DNA of 64,000 nucleotides from Incurvaria masculella (GCA_946894095.1 OX335651.1:15274501-15338500); one strand, 5' to 3'. Shown: positions 29,889 to 42,505, numbered from the stretch's first letter. The notes: a model not told the origin generated them from the letters alone. Translations and numbers: made by a program.

Positions 29889-31794
29889 AAATGCATATGT
29901 AAATTAATCCAATTGGTAAGAGAAAATATTTTCACGTAAACGTTCAAGATTAAAATCGAACCACCAAAAAACCGTTTAATTCTCACATTAGCTCAACGGC
30001 TCATAAAGCTATCCCCAACGAGGTGTGGCAGCAGCGTCCGCAGGCTGGGTGGACTTTCATTATCAGACTAACTATTGGCAGCGCGCCAAGCTCCACGGTG
30101 CCGCCAGCAAAAACTGGCCGCATCTGGCGAGATGTGGCTTGTTCTAAGGATCTAAAAGTAATTGGGAACATTATTATATTGACGATCTAGGGATAACTCC
30201 AATGAGGCACAATATTGGATTGGCATCGAGGGTATATTTACCCATAGACTGGTCATAGGTCCACTTACTTTTGATTGGTAATTTTCCGATTAATTTAAAT
30301 TTAATGCACCGTTTCTATTTTATTTACATGACGCCTAGTATGATTAGAGGTTTGGTAAGTAGAATAGATTTTTCTGTAAGTTACTAGGGAAAAGGATAAG
30401 TTTTATGAATTTTAAAACATTAACGGCAAACGGAACGTCTCGTTCCGCACAAATAATGCTGTAAGTAGAAAGCCGTTAATATCTTAAAATTAACAGTAAC
30501 CACGGTAATCTAAAAACTTACATCAGTTTTATGAATTTTAGTTTTTACAGCAACATTTACGTAAAAGCATTTTTATGAGAATCAGAAAATTGTTTGGTGA
30601 AAGCAGAACTTTCCTCCTTCAATGTATATGTCGCTGTCCTCAAGTTAATTAGGTAACGGTTTTTTCGTATCCACGAAATACACACAAAATATTAAGTTTA
30701 ATGAAGTAATATTCTTTATTATTCATCCAAATACACTAAAATATGTACCAAATTGTGGGCTTACTTGCTCCAAGAGCCTAGGGCTTCATCAGAGAAACCA
30801 ATAAATTCATAGCTCAGTCTTATTGTCGAGTACTTCAGGTGTTTAGAACGAGCCGCTCATTCGGGGGCTGCGCCGACCATCTGAGAAGTGGCGGAAACAT
30901 GTGAGGAAGCCAACTTATCTGCACATGTGGCGTCACATAAGACATTTATAATAAATATCTTATAACATAAATACATAATCAAATTAAACAAATATTATAT
31001 ACATTTATGTTTTAAAATAAATACCTTTTATTTTTCATGACATTACAAGGAAAATAAGAAAATATTATTCACATATGTAATCGATCTCTTTCAATGAAGT
31101 GTGTGGGAAACGCGAGACAACATCGAAATTTCCATTTATGTGATAGTGATTATTTCTTCTAGGATGTTTACATGATAGGTTACAGAAACTTCGGATATAG
31201 GAAGTGCTCATTCCTATTTGCGAAGTTTCTGTTACATAAGATTCTTGTAAAATTTGGCCTGTGCGTGTGTTCTTCTGTTTCGGGGGGAAACGTATCTGAA
31301 AACCACGCCGCTTTCTGTACTGGAATCTTGTCTTGTATGTACATCATTATATATGTACAAACAAAATTAATTTACGCAACTGTTAAATTCAACAGTAACG
31401 AAGGCATACTTAGCGAATCCGTTTATCTTTGCGGCCCATATGCCTCGATTGGGCAAACTGATGCGACAAAATGTAAATGGAGGGCCTGGGCTATAATTTC
31501 ACCGAAACATTCATGCAACCTTTCTCGTCGGCGGCTGAGGCGGAGGCGGCGGCGGCAGGGGCGGCGAAGGTGACCCAGGCGCGAATCTAGAATGTAGTTC
31601 GGGGGGGGGGGGGGGGCGGCAAAAGCAAAAATTTCGAGTGAAAAAAGGTCAGGCAGCAATTTTCGATTACTTTTTATTCGGATGGCCAAATCATTCTGGG
31701 ATGGCGAAAACAAAGCCATGAGAGGCTTTTTAACTTCAAGGCAGGGTTGTTTCGTGTGACCAGAAAGGTCCAGGGAGAGATTGTTTTCATCCGT
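29889..31794. other. Intronic stretch, nothing recognised
   Basis: No exon with a supported splice pair. A GGC-rich patch at 31535-31570 and a run of 16 G at 31601-31616 are simple sequence. Confidence 0.4.
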
Positions 31795-32060
31795 TGTGAT
31801 ACAGCCCATTATACCACGTTCCGGAAGGAATTAGGTGCCAAGCCAGTTCCTTCCCTTTAAGAGCACGGCTACATTGAACTGGATGGAAAATCCTACCTCC
31901 TATTAGGGGGCCTACAGTTTAACATGGGTTCCGAACCATGGAATAGCTCGCATCATTCGTAATGCACTTATCCAACTCAGAAAGAGAAAGAAAGTGGTGC
32001 ATGACCGAGGCGAGGATTTTAACCCAGACCATTATGTACTTCTCAAAATCGGGGCAGTTG
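31795..32060 (-). repeat. SINE with degenerate tRNA-like head
   Basis: Minus strand: CCGGAAGGAATTAGGTGCCA, GAGCACGGCTACATTGAACT, GGTTCCGAACCATGGAATAG, then AAGAGAAAGAAAGTGGTGCA and a weak tRNA-like head as in the 20941 copy. Confidence 0.7.
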
Positions 32061-33404
32061 CAACCCTAGCTTTAGAATGCTCTAAATATAGAACGTAAGT
32101 CATGACTGGGGGGTGGGGCAATTAAACCCATTCCACTCCGCCCCCCCCACCCTCTTCCTAGTTCCTCGGCTGGGTGATGGTAGCGAAGAAGGCAGTGACC
32201 GCCCATAGCTATTCATTCAGCGGCCAGCCAGGCCGAATCTACATATTTGATTCTAAGCAATTGGACAATCCGACCATTGTTGGACCTCGTAGGTTGGACG
32301 AATAGACATTTTCTTTAAATTATCTGCCCGTCCGGGTGACGACGTGCACATGATTAAAGAAAGAAATGCCTCCATTTCTAACTAGCTCTTGCGGTTCATC
32401 TATAGGGGATTTACCTGCGAGCGTCTGGACGCGCCTTTGTTGACAGAATACTGAATTTCAAAATTTAAATCACACCCAACCGTCACATGGACGTAACGTA
32501 TAACAAAACGATTACATCACAAAATAAGTTTAAAACTTAAGTAGTTGATTAATGGCGGATAACGGTGCCTGGCGAAAAAATAACGATATTTAGTAATTTA
32601 TTTTATATTGAAACTTAACATTTCCAGGAGGTTTACCTCCCTGATCCCTGATTTACTGATTCTAAGCCTTTCCTACATATGGGTAGCATATTCAAGAAGT
32701 ATCCTTATATTTTATTTTGGCCTTAATTTAAAAAAGTGACCACTGAAAATCAGAAAGGAACTTTTCACTGCACAGCTAACTGTACTGAAAACAATAAAAT
32801 GCTATCTTTCACTAAATATTTTTCACTCCCACTTTGCTTTGAAACTCTCACTTAATTTTTAATGAAGAATGATTGCCGATGATTGTGCCTTCATTTAATT
32901 TTCTTTTGGAATTAATTCTACATAGTAAATTTTTTTTTTCGCTGTAATACCAAGAATTAATATAGTCATTCTTCTCAGATTTGTAAACACATGTAGCTTC
33001 CTCTATGTTATTATTCGTACAGGATATGGGTATAATAACATCAAATGAAACATGCTCGAGATAGAAACAACAAAAGCGTTTATATTTTATGGGGTTACCA
33101 CGGGCTAACATGGGCGGGCGGTGTGAGGCGGGGGGGAGGGCGGCACGCAGGAGCTAGGGCGGGCGGTTTATTCAATTTCCTCTGCGCCTCGCTGCGGCGG
33201 CACAGCCACGGCGACGCGCCCCGACTGCAGCGACTTTCCAGGAGTCATGCGTCCTCGCTGCCTATTGCACTTTGGGGAATCTGCTTTCTGGGAATTGCTC
33301 CTGGGCGCGTGGCTAAATTCGGGACGAAAGTTATGTACGTGAATATATTCCAGTGAGGAAACACTTTCATTCTGGTGGAGTTTAATTAAAACTTGAGCTT
33401 CTAA
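32061..33404. other. Intronic stretch, nothing recognised
   Basis: The GC-rich patch at 33100-33260 has open frames but no recognised protein or splice pair. A 34-bp sequence at 32520-32553 is an exact copy of 28906-28939. Confidence 0.4.
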
Positions 33405-33530
33405 CCCCTGTTTTCACCATCTCCAGTTACCTGAAATCCGATTGTTAACTTTCGGCTACATTGCATATTTGTATGATGTAACCGAAAGATAACTTTGGGA
33501 TTTTTGTAGCTGGAGGTGGTGGAACCGGGC
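33405..33530. mobile_element. MITE, inverted second copy of the 27887 family
   Basis: Starts CCCCTGTTTTCACCATCTCC and ends GTAGCTGGAGGTGGTGGAAC, the reverse orientation of the first copy. Confidence 0.7.
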
Positions 33531-33779
33531 GTAATAGACGTGTTATTACAAGCTCTTGCAATTACTGTGCAAACATATTTACTTGCGTTACGTGTTGTAG
33601 TTCGACTCCTTATATATGTTTTGTATGATCGCACAATTGTACTTCCATCAAAACCTCGTCGACTAACTTTCTTGTATTTTGAACATAGAACCAGTTTGAC
33701 TAATGTCTCCGATTGTTTTGTTTGGGTCCCAGCACCTAAAAGGATACCAGTGGGTCCTCTGCATTCTTTTCCGTGCATG

Positions 33780-34060
33780 TGGTTAGAGGTGACTATAGGA
33801 TTGGTCGTTCGTGGTTCGGGTCAAACTTTAGGTGGGGACTTTACTTACTGTCGGTACGAATCTTACCGGGTTTACACCATCGCACGGAATGAATAATGGT
33901 CGAAGTGGCAATGAAAATTGTCCGTGTTTTCCATCAAGTTTAATATATCCTCGCAATATACAAAATGTCCTGGCACTTAGTTCTAATCTGGTATGCTGGG
34001 CTAGTATTATGTCATTGGATGTGGTGTTAGCCAGCATTTCCACTTACATAAACAAATTAA
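33780..34060 (+). repeat. SINE, plus strand, diverged
   Basis: Has GAGGTGACTATAGGATTGG, GTGGTTCGGGTCAAAC, ACACCATCGCACGGAATGAA, GTGTTTTCCATCAAGTTTAA and the GTGGTGTTAGCCAGCATTTC end. It directly abuts the tandem exon array. Confidence 0.7.
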
Positions 34061-34089
34061 AGTTGTGAGCAAAATAATTTTTGTATTAA

Positions 34090-34663
34090 GCATTTTAAAG
34101 ATTTCTCTAAAAATAGTAGCCTGCGCAACCTCATCAGAGAGTTGAATTTAATGTTGACTCTGTTCGCAGACATGACAACATCGCAGATCGAGGCTGAGAA
34201 CACCCAGATGACGAACGATCTGTACCGACTGCTCAAGAAGTACAGCGGCTTACGGAAATTCCTCAGAGAGTTCAATGTAATGTTGACCCTGTTCGCAGAC
34301 ATGACAACATCTCAGATCGAGGCTGAGAACACCTAGATAATGGTCGATCTTTACCGACAGCTCAAGAAGGACAGTGGCCTGCGGAACCTTATCACAGAGT
34401 TAAATTTAATGTTGACCTTGTTCTCAGACATGACAACATCGCAGGTCGAGGCTGAGAACACCCAGATGACGAAAGATCTTTACCGACTGCTCAAGAAGTA
34501 CAGTGGCCTGCGGAACCTTATCACAGAGTTGAATTTAATGTTGACCCTGTTCGCAGACATGACAACATCGCAGATCGAGGCTGAGAACACCCAGATGACG
34601 AACGATCTCTACCGACTGCTCAAGAAGTACAGTGGCCTGCGAAACCTCATTAGAGAGCTGAAG
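34090..34663 (+). repeat. Tandem array of a 129-bp exon-containing unit
   Basis: Four full copies plus a truncated leading one. ATGTTGAC recurs at 34151, 34280, 34409 and 34538, exactly 129 bp (43 codons) apart, so the reading frame is kept. Each copy has a CAG acceptor-like end followed by ACATGACAACATC. Exon-like parts start at 34170, 34299, 34428 and 34557. Only the last has a good donor (AAG GTACTAAG). Copy 1 keeps a weak AAT GTAATG. Copies 2 and 3 have lost GT. Copy 2 has an in-frame TAG at 34334. Confidence 0.85.
34557..34663 (+). CDS. Internal coding exon of the unrecognised gene (copy 4)
   Basis: A 107-bp exon between acceptor TGTTCGCAG and donor GTACTAAG. The first two bases complete the codon split by the phase-1 donor at 25848, giving D, then MTTSQIEAENTQMTNDLY, RLLKKYSGL and RNLIRELK. 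It ends in phase 0, matching the 36142 exon. The heptad-like Leu/Ile spacing suggests coiled coil. Copies 1-3 upstream could act as alternative exons only if their weak or lost donors were used. Confidence 0.75.
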
Positions 34664-34710
34664 GTACTAAGTCTTTCACACTCATTTTCAATCGACGATT
34701 TCTATTTAAG

Positions 34711-35066
34711 GGCCTGGTACTAGCCAAATCGCAAAGTTAGACGAGGCACCCCAAGTAAACTAACTAAGTCTGACGATTACAAGTGTCATCTTTACAATAT
34801 ATGATTCCTTGTCTAGGAATCGAATGATTTTCGTTAATGTATGTTTCCTTTTTCTATACAAAATACATTGTGGAAACGGTGTCCATTTCCGAACTTTTTT
34901 GACTAAATGTAGAAATCTAAAAGCAAATGGAATTTTTTGTTTATGCATATATGCTGTTTTTGCTTATATCTAGAAATCGAATGACTTTCAGATTTCTAAT
35001 GAGAAAAATCAACTTTTTTTATTTTTATTATTATTTAAATAAATGATGGAATAAAAAAATATTAAC
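34711..35066. repeat. Right arm of the 356-bp inverted repeat
   Basis: Begins 47 bases after the exon donor, with GGTACTAGCCAAATCGCAAA, GACGAGGCACCCCAAGT and ACGGTGTCCATTTCCGAAC. It is the inverted counterpart of 25251-25606. Confidence 0.85.
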
Positions 35067-36141
35067 AATCCATTATCAGTCTGGAGTTCTATTTGGATTT
35101 GCTGAAGCGTTTCACTACATATTATTACATTTGTTAAAAAGTGCATTTGTATGGCGCGAGTAGTTGGCTAGTCCTAGCGCCTTAATATCAAAAGTAATAC
35201 CTAACCTTAATATCAAACCTATGCAATCATATCTACAAAATCAGAAAGTTTCAAAAACTTGCTTTCATTTCGGAGGTCCATTCTGATATGGACATTAACT
35301 TACCATATATAGGACAAACCTAGTTTAGTACTTAGGGGATACCGAAGTTTCTGGATTCTGATAAATAAAACCAGATATTATATTTTTTACTTTGTTTCTC
35401 AAAGTATTTGCCCTCACCCCAGCCCCCTAAATGCATTTACCTATAGGCTACCTTTAATTCTTGGAAACAACAAATTTCGCAAGGTGCAAGGTCCGGGCTG
35501 CATTGCAGATGTATCATCAGGTCTACATTTGAAACCTTCAAATACGCATGCATTGCCTGAGCGGAATTTGCGGACGCGTTACCGTGGTGATGGACATTGC
35601 GTGTCGACGACGTTTTTTGCGTACAATCCTCTATTCACAAATTACATTTCATCCTCTCTTAAAATGTTTTTTGTACAAACACGTTGGCGCATGAAATCAT
35701 GATGTTAATGAATCATGATGTTAATTGTCCATTTATAGTTGCGGATACACTAACGGATAAATATAAAAATGAATGGCATTTAAAATACGACCTCCCTTTT
35801 TTTCCAGGGGTTAAGTTTATTCATTAAGTAAAAGACATTATTAGCACATGAAGCTGCCCCTCACTGTTCCCCCTTGGTGACAATCTGGTTCAAAACAAAG
35901 GTATTTAGTATCGTTTACGCAGTCACCCCATTCGGATCTAACTACTGGTTTCTGCATAGTTATTTAATTTAATAGTTACAATAAACATTCAAAAAGGCAC
36001 GTACAGCCAAGGCACAGATTACATGCATTACATATGAAATGAATGTAATCTGTTACCTAGGAGTACTTGTCAAGTAGTATTGGGCTAATATCCACCGCAA
36101 TTTATTTTTATCGTGTCTTACTTAATGTTTTAACTTTTCAG
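35067..36141. other. Intron remainder, nothing recognised
   Basis: AT-rich. It ends in a good polypyrimidine/acceptor sequence (TTTTAACTTTTCAG) for the terminal exon. Confidence 0.5.
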
Positions 36142-36264
36142 GCGGATTACGTTAGCTCGAAGGTGTACCCGATCTTCCCGCGGTACACCATGCTCAAGGA
36201 CATGATCAAGGACATCATGCACGATCCGGATTATATGGAGGTGTGTCACGAAGTCGACCCATAG
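36142..36264 (+). CDS. Terminal coding exon of the unrecognised gene
   Basis: Starts after TTTTCAG in phase 0 and encodes 40 residues, ADYVSSKVYPIFPRYTMLKD then MIKDIMHDPDYMEVCHEVDP, followed by TAG at 36262. GC-rich with strong codon bias compared with its surroundings. An internal GAG GTGTGT at about 36238 could be a weak donor, which would move the true end elsewhere. Family not recognised. Confidence 0.75.
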   Translation, partial: ADYVSSKVYPIFPRYTMLKDMIKDIMHDPDYMEVCHEVDP

Positions 36265-36667
36265 TACGGGGTCCGCAAGTAAACATCGGATCATTCGCAT
36301 GTGAGGTCTCGAGCAGAGCTGAAGCATAGACAAATGATTAGTTTGTCTATGGCTCAAGTGTCATGCGATCGCCGTGGAGTCTGCGAGCGGGTGCTAGTCG
36401 TCATTCGCCGCTATGTCTTCGGTGTGAGCGGACGTCTGTTCAGGGTCGGAATGGTGGATCCTGGCTTCTAGGTCGATGTTTATTATTTGTTGCGGTACTA
36501 GAGAAAGCTTTCGAATTATGTGTGGCATTAGACGTTGCGGACAATATGAGTTCTTGCGTGTGGTAAAATTTTATGAATTCAGTACGTGTTTTGTGAATTG
36601 TTTTTCTAAAAAAGACATTATATGCAGTGCAAAAATGTAATCATTTTTTTTAAACTGAATATATCAT

Positions 36668-36673
36668 AATAAA
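36668..36673 (+). terminator. Candidate poly(A) signal
   Basis: AATAAA about 400 bases after the stop of the terminal exon, followed by T-rich and GT-containing sequence. Confidence 0.55.
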
Positions 36674-39344
36674 GTTTAAATAATTTCAATGTTAGGAGGT
36701 TTTTCATGGTGAGTTTCATTTATGTTTATAACTTTTATTTTTCGTAGTAAAAAGGTAATACAAATTCTATTATTTGTATTTAATTTATAACTCATTATAT
36801 TAACCTTGTATATTACTTTTTTATCATCTATTCGATCCGTTCCATTGCCGTGAGTTGTTGTGGTAACTGGGGTACACGAAATATGTTTCGCAAAATAATC
36901 AAAATTAGGTTTTCTATAAACTAGATTCGAAATAAGTATATGTTTTTAGGTTTCATTTATCAAATACGTATTCATTTTTCGCGCAGTGCGAAAATTTTTT
37001 TTGTGGCCTTTATTCTATTATTTAGTTTAATTCATTCACCAATTTGTAACGCCCATCATAAATAAATCACAATTAACCTTTTCGTCACCAATAGACTTCA
37101 TCCTTTAAGTGGTCATTATTTACGATTTTCTGACAGAACGAGAAAAGTCTTTAACGGTACAAACACTCTTTTGATGAATTCAATATCTAAAGTCGTACCT
37201 TCAAATTAACATTACGTACCTACGCTATGATAGCCGACATATCTCTGAATGTTTTGATTTATAAAATATTTTTTATCGTTTTTTAAAACTTAGGGTTCCG
37301 TACATATCAATCAAAATATTCCTACTGAACTGTATGTAAGAAAAAAATCTCTAGTAACTAGATCTTATCAAATATATGAGCCCACTTAAGGTCCCAACTC
37401 AGACCTTTAATTGCTTTATTTGCATATCGCATGTCATATATACTTGCAAAAACATTACTAAAATCGATTTCTTTTATTGTTTCACATTAATAAGTATACA
37501 TGAATATTTCTTTACAGAAAGCATGCCGTTCTATTTGATTATTACCAGCAGAAAAAATCCAATTACATATTAAACATTGTAATGCTGCGGGAAACATACA
37601 TGAAAATATATCCCCAGGAAACCTATTTTAAATGGGACCGGTTGTACAATCATATCATTCAAGTTGAATCTGATCCAAGCATGAGAAAGTAATTGTAAAA
37701 ATATCATCGCGGGAGCCATTCCTGGCTACAGTTTCAGGGTAAGTCATGCAGTCATCTTCATTTAACATTTCACAAAAAATAGGCAATTTAATATTTGGTT
37801 GTAGGTGTGTTCTCATCAATCACTGTTTGTAAAAGTTTAGTTTTAACTTTCACCTACCCTTGATAATCTGAGGATAACAAATTGATAACAAAATGTTTTG
37901 TACTAATTGAAAACTGAGAAACATATTTACAGAAACATAGAGAGGCCAGATTTCTTAAAATCGCTTTATGCATTTGTCGTAGACGTCTATATCTTATGTA
38001 CTGTACGATTAATACAGTGGTGGCGCTTGTAAGTTTAGGGCTTTTGTTGCAATTCGGCCTAAAGTTACTAGTTTCAGTTTTGTAATTTCGCTCTTCAGGC
38101 CACGTCTTCCATATTTCCATCTCAATTATGTCCATTTTCCGTTATCTGCTTTTGGCTCTCTAATCAATTAAGTTTACTTTCATTTTCAATTACGGAACAT
38201 TAATTAGTTTTTTGCATTATTTTATTTATGGTACAACCCAAAATATGAGGCTATTTACTGACATATTATTACCAAAATATTGCATTAGTTTTGTTATCAG
38301 ATTCCAAAAAATTCGTTGAAACAAATTGAACTTATGATCGGAAACTACATGTCAGTATGGATAGTAGAAATGTGAAGAACATCTTCGTAGCCACCTAACT
38401 CTTGCTTTCACAAATTCCTCAGGAAACTTTTAATCTTGCCGAGTGAAAGACATCGTATACTAATATTCATGGGTAATTTGTGACGGAACCCTTTAGTTAC
38501 TACGTATGTATGTGTGAAGTAGAAAGATTATTCGAATCACCGCTGTGAAGAGGATTATGTTAAATGTTGACGTACATACTTAGGTATTTTCAGGACGGTA
38601 GGAATTCAGGAGAAGCAAATCCATCCGTCTGGAATGTATTATTTAACAATTTCAATTAGGCGAAATATTTTTCAATCTCTCATATATACTTTAATATATT
38701 AGATAATAGACAAACTCGTATATTAAAGTCATGTACCGAATACAATAAAATCATTTATCAGATGCTTATATTAAAACAATATTTACCAGAAGTTGTGTTT
38801 AGATAAATGTTATGATATACTTGTTAAGGTCTGTAAATGTAATTATTCAGCCAAAAGAGACACCAAATTTAAATTAGGTACTTAATGGTAAGTTATTTGT
38901 TGATGTAATTGCCTACGTTATTAATCTGATAAAATTAGATCAAATGCTTGTAAATGAATTGATGTTTACATTTGTACATACGTTTTTAAAGTTGTTACAA
39001 AAACAATTTACAATATAAACGAATATTGAATAAATATGACTACAGACAGTACAGAGATCCAGGGATAACTGGACGCTGTGGTATGGTTTCGTGTTGTGGT
39101 GGAGAAACAGATCTCAATCATAGCCTAATAGCCGGTTGTGGAACAAGGAACAAGCACTCAAATTGATCAAATATAGCTTTTTCGGAGCCGATTATTGCTG
39201 TAAGTGATTTCTGATCTATGTGTACACAAACCAAAATGCACTAGCTTCTTCATGCGTTGAAAAACGTACCAACTAGACGGGAAGCTAGGTTGAATTATTA
39301 GCAGTCATTCAATTCACACAGTCATCAATCGTGACTGCGTCGTC
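36674..39344. other. Intergenic, nothing recognised
   Basis: AT-rich with no exon candidates, no full repeat copies and no RNA genes that I can support. Confidence 0.45.
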
Positions 39345-39431
39345 TGTATTACCACGGATTACATACATTACATATACAGTGTAGTACAGTATATATGTAA
39401 TATGTAATGTATGTAGACTGTGGTATTACTG
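39345..39431. repeat. Imperfect hairpin, about 40-bp arms
   Basis: CTGTATTACCACGGATTACA and TACATTACATAT are answered by ATATGTAATGTATGTAGACTG and TGGTATTACTG. Confidence 0.6.
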
Positions 39432-39855
39432 TTTGTATTTCGTTTAACTCGAACACTTACTGTTGTCTCATAATCACTAGCAAATTAAAAAAATTAAAAC
39501 TACCGTGCCAATTTACTTCATTTGTTTTTAAATGTAATCTTTCATCCTTATTATCTAAAAAATAACTGAAGTGACACTAAAATAAACTTGAAATGTAGAT
39601 TTTCTTTTTATTTGATTCGACTGTTGACAGCTACGCTGATTGACGTTTGTTAGATTGTTATAAGAATGTTTTTAATGCCGTGATAACATCTAACGCGTGA
39701 CATTATAATTTTCCAGACAGTCATATCAAAACACCGTGACCTGTGTCCAGTGATATTTTAAGAACTGTAAAGATATTAAGACGCTTAACAATAATGCGGC
39801 AGTTTAAATCTAATGTACAATTTCAACAACGTCACTGCGACAGACGGCGTCGCCT

Positions 39856-40041
39856 TCATAAAGTCCAAAAAACATAAGGTCCAAAACCCAGAACATCCAA
39901 AAGTATGTATTTTGCATATATTTATAAATGCAAATATTATAATCTAACCTAACCTAACCTAACCTAATTGAAAAAGTTCCGAATTCATTAGTGTTTTGGA
40001 CGGTATGGGTTTTGGACTTTGTGCTTTTTGGACTTTATGAT
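39856..40041. repeat. Inverted repeat with telomere-like core
   Basis: Arms 39856-39901 and 39996-40041 (46 bp) share CATAAAGTCCAAAAA and GTCCAAAACCCA in inverted order. The spacer holds a (CCTAA)n run of about four units at 39945-39966. Confidence 0.75.
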
Positions 40042-41879
40042 GCGTCCCCGACAGACGCTGGTATACAGATGTTGGAGTGAAATCAATGCAGTGGTTTTCA
40101 ATTGATTTCCAAAAAAACATTGGTCCATCCTTTACTTTGTGTCTTTGGCACAGCAGACAGTTTTCACTCTCCTAAAATTTTACAGAAGGCTATATATTCT
40201 CTCTCGCATAGGTACATAGTACTTGTCATTCTCCATTGTACGCTTGATTAGTGTTGTAAGAATTGTCTGTTGCAGATTTACATTTACTTTGTGCATAGCA
40301 TTTATATTCATAGCAAGGCCCGTGATGTCGGTAGGTACCTTGTATTTTATTATATAATAATTTATATTCATGTTTGTATAAATTCCTCCGGTCGGTGTAA
40401 TAGGTACTTTAATAATTTTGTGAAATCGTAAATGTATTCCACTCTAATGTATTCCAACATATCAAATATTTACTTTGTAATTGTTCTATGAACACGGGTA
40501 ACAACCTATTACATAATATTTCTACATGTAGCTTACACATTTATTAATAAATAATACATAGTAAAATTACTTCAAAGTATCAACTGTTAATCCACATATC
40601 CATTACAGAATTGAAATCTTTTCATATAATCATCGTAAAAACATTTAGATGTATTAACATTGAACCGTTTAATCTTGTAATACAATCGTTTAGTGCATTC
40701 TTGCCGCCTTCTATATTTCTCTTGTATATAAACTTTATCTTATAATGAAATGAAAGCAAATAGTGAGTTATATATAACGTAAAAAACTGGCATGCGAAGA
40801 ACTTTCTTCGATATGAGCGTAACACAACTCTAGGTAACACAAGTGTAATGGCAACAGTATATATTTTTTTTAAAAGTACGCTTTTATCGAACTGAAAACA
40901 GACATCCAGGCCTTAGGTCCTAAGGAATTAGGCAGATTTTTATGTAGATTCCAAGTAGCATAGATACATATTCACTTGTTATAGGTAGGTCATCTGAATA
41001 TAATGATTATGTCAATGTAAACGTACGCACGATAATTCATTGGAAACCATCTGCGGTTGCTTTGTGGTGGTTAATTTTGTCTGACAATATTTTAACTGAT
41101 CTCTAATAATATATACTGATAAATCATATCTGTCACTGTAATATTTGTTAGATTAAGTCGGGATAAAGAACATACATATAGGTATAGTATAGTTAGGTAC
41201 CTAATTATTTAATTCCACAATTTCTTGAAAGATGTTGTTTTTTCTTGAAAGTTATTGGGCTTCTGCAGTTGATATCCATGTTTAGTTGATGTTAAGAAAA
41301 GAAGAACCTTAACCGTTTTGTTTTCCAACAAAATATATACTTACGCATGCATTTTTGTTTCAAAATACGATAAAAGGGATCATCAACTCGAAATCAGTGC
41401 CCTCGATACGGGTAAACCTGGAAAATCGACTAGCTTCAACCGTATACGATGTATGCACAACATTTTCAACCATTTATGATGTGACTATAGTCTGCGCGTA
41501 ATATCTAAATAGAGATGCAGACGGCCATGATTTCGCTTGCAGGCGAAATATAAGTACCCACATACCTATTTCTATAGTTGTCAAGGCCCTCTGAGGTGAA
41601 TTATTTTTTTCTGTCCGCATTCAAGTATATGATTAATATTTTCGTCGGAACAAGGCCACTGAAAACCAAATGAAATATAAGTACAATCGAAAAAGAAATT
41701 AACTGTTGCACTTAATTGTAAATAAATACTAATACATTGTAGTGAATGACTGCCAAAAATTGTATGTAATTTGATTAATCATAGGGTGATTTTTTAATTG
41801 TGCTGTACTAATAACAGCAGGGCAACACGTGGAAATGTGAGTCAACGAATACTAATGCTGAGATTCATAGACCTTCGGA
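40042..41879. other. Intergenic, nothing recognised
   Basis: AT-rich with short frames only. Confidence 0.45.
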
Positions 41880-41936
41880 AATCTGGTGTATTGGGCTAAT
41901 ATCATAACGGTAGTTGTGTGGTATTAGCCATAGCAA
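41880..41936 (+). repeat. SINE 3'-end fragment
   Basis: GTGTATTGGGCTAATATCAT, then GGTAGTTGTGTGGTATTAGCCAT. Confidence 0.6.
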
Positions 41937-42109
41937 AGTGACTTATGGTTGATTAACAGCCCAATTGTACTTATTTGTAGTTCCTGTTTCCAGGCTCATT
42001 TACCATCATTTAAGTATGGACAAAATCCGACTTCCCCAATGAAAACATTTGATGATAAAATAACCATCCTAACAGCATTGATTTTACACCCCCCTTTGAC
42101 CCTCCTGTA

Positions 42110-42500
42110 CGTTTTTTTTTTTTTATGTGACTGGACATGGATGGCTAATACCACAAGTTCTGTCATGGTATTAGCCCAACACACCACATGGGAACTAGGT
42201 GCCATGCCAGGACCTTCCTTATATTGCACGGCTACATTGAACTGGATGGAAAACACGGACAATTTTCATTGCCGCTTCGACCATCGTTCATCCAATGCGA
42301 TGGTACCAACCCGGGCGGGATAAACCCTACCACCTAGTAAGTAAGGAAGGGACCTACAGCTTAACGTGGAATCCGAACCACGGCCAGCCCTCTCTCAACG
42401 GTCGAATGGTCACCCATCCAAGACCAGTCCGGACCCAGCGTTGCTTAACTACGGAGAGCGATCGCCGAAGTGTCGCGCCACTGGGCCACCGAGGCTGACA
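42110..42500 (-). repeat. Full-length SINE with 5S-like head
   Basis: Inverted relative to 4877-5260 and nearly identical to it, from the T run at 42114 to CAGTGGCGCGACAC read inverted near 42480. It supplies the uninterrupted reference for the SINE into which the LTR element inserted. Confidence 0.88.
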
Positions 42501-42505
42501 AACCT

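Noticed and set aside
31420..31810. 128-codon minus-strand open frame
   Set aside because: It crosses the poly-G run and GGC-rich simple sequence; the Pro/Arg-rich product is an artefact.
36363..36566. 67-codon open frame after the terminal exon
   Set aside because: It lies in the likely 3' UTR and has no domain or splice support.
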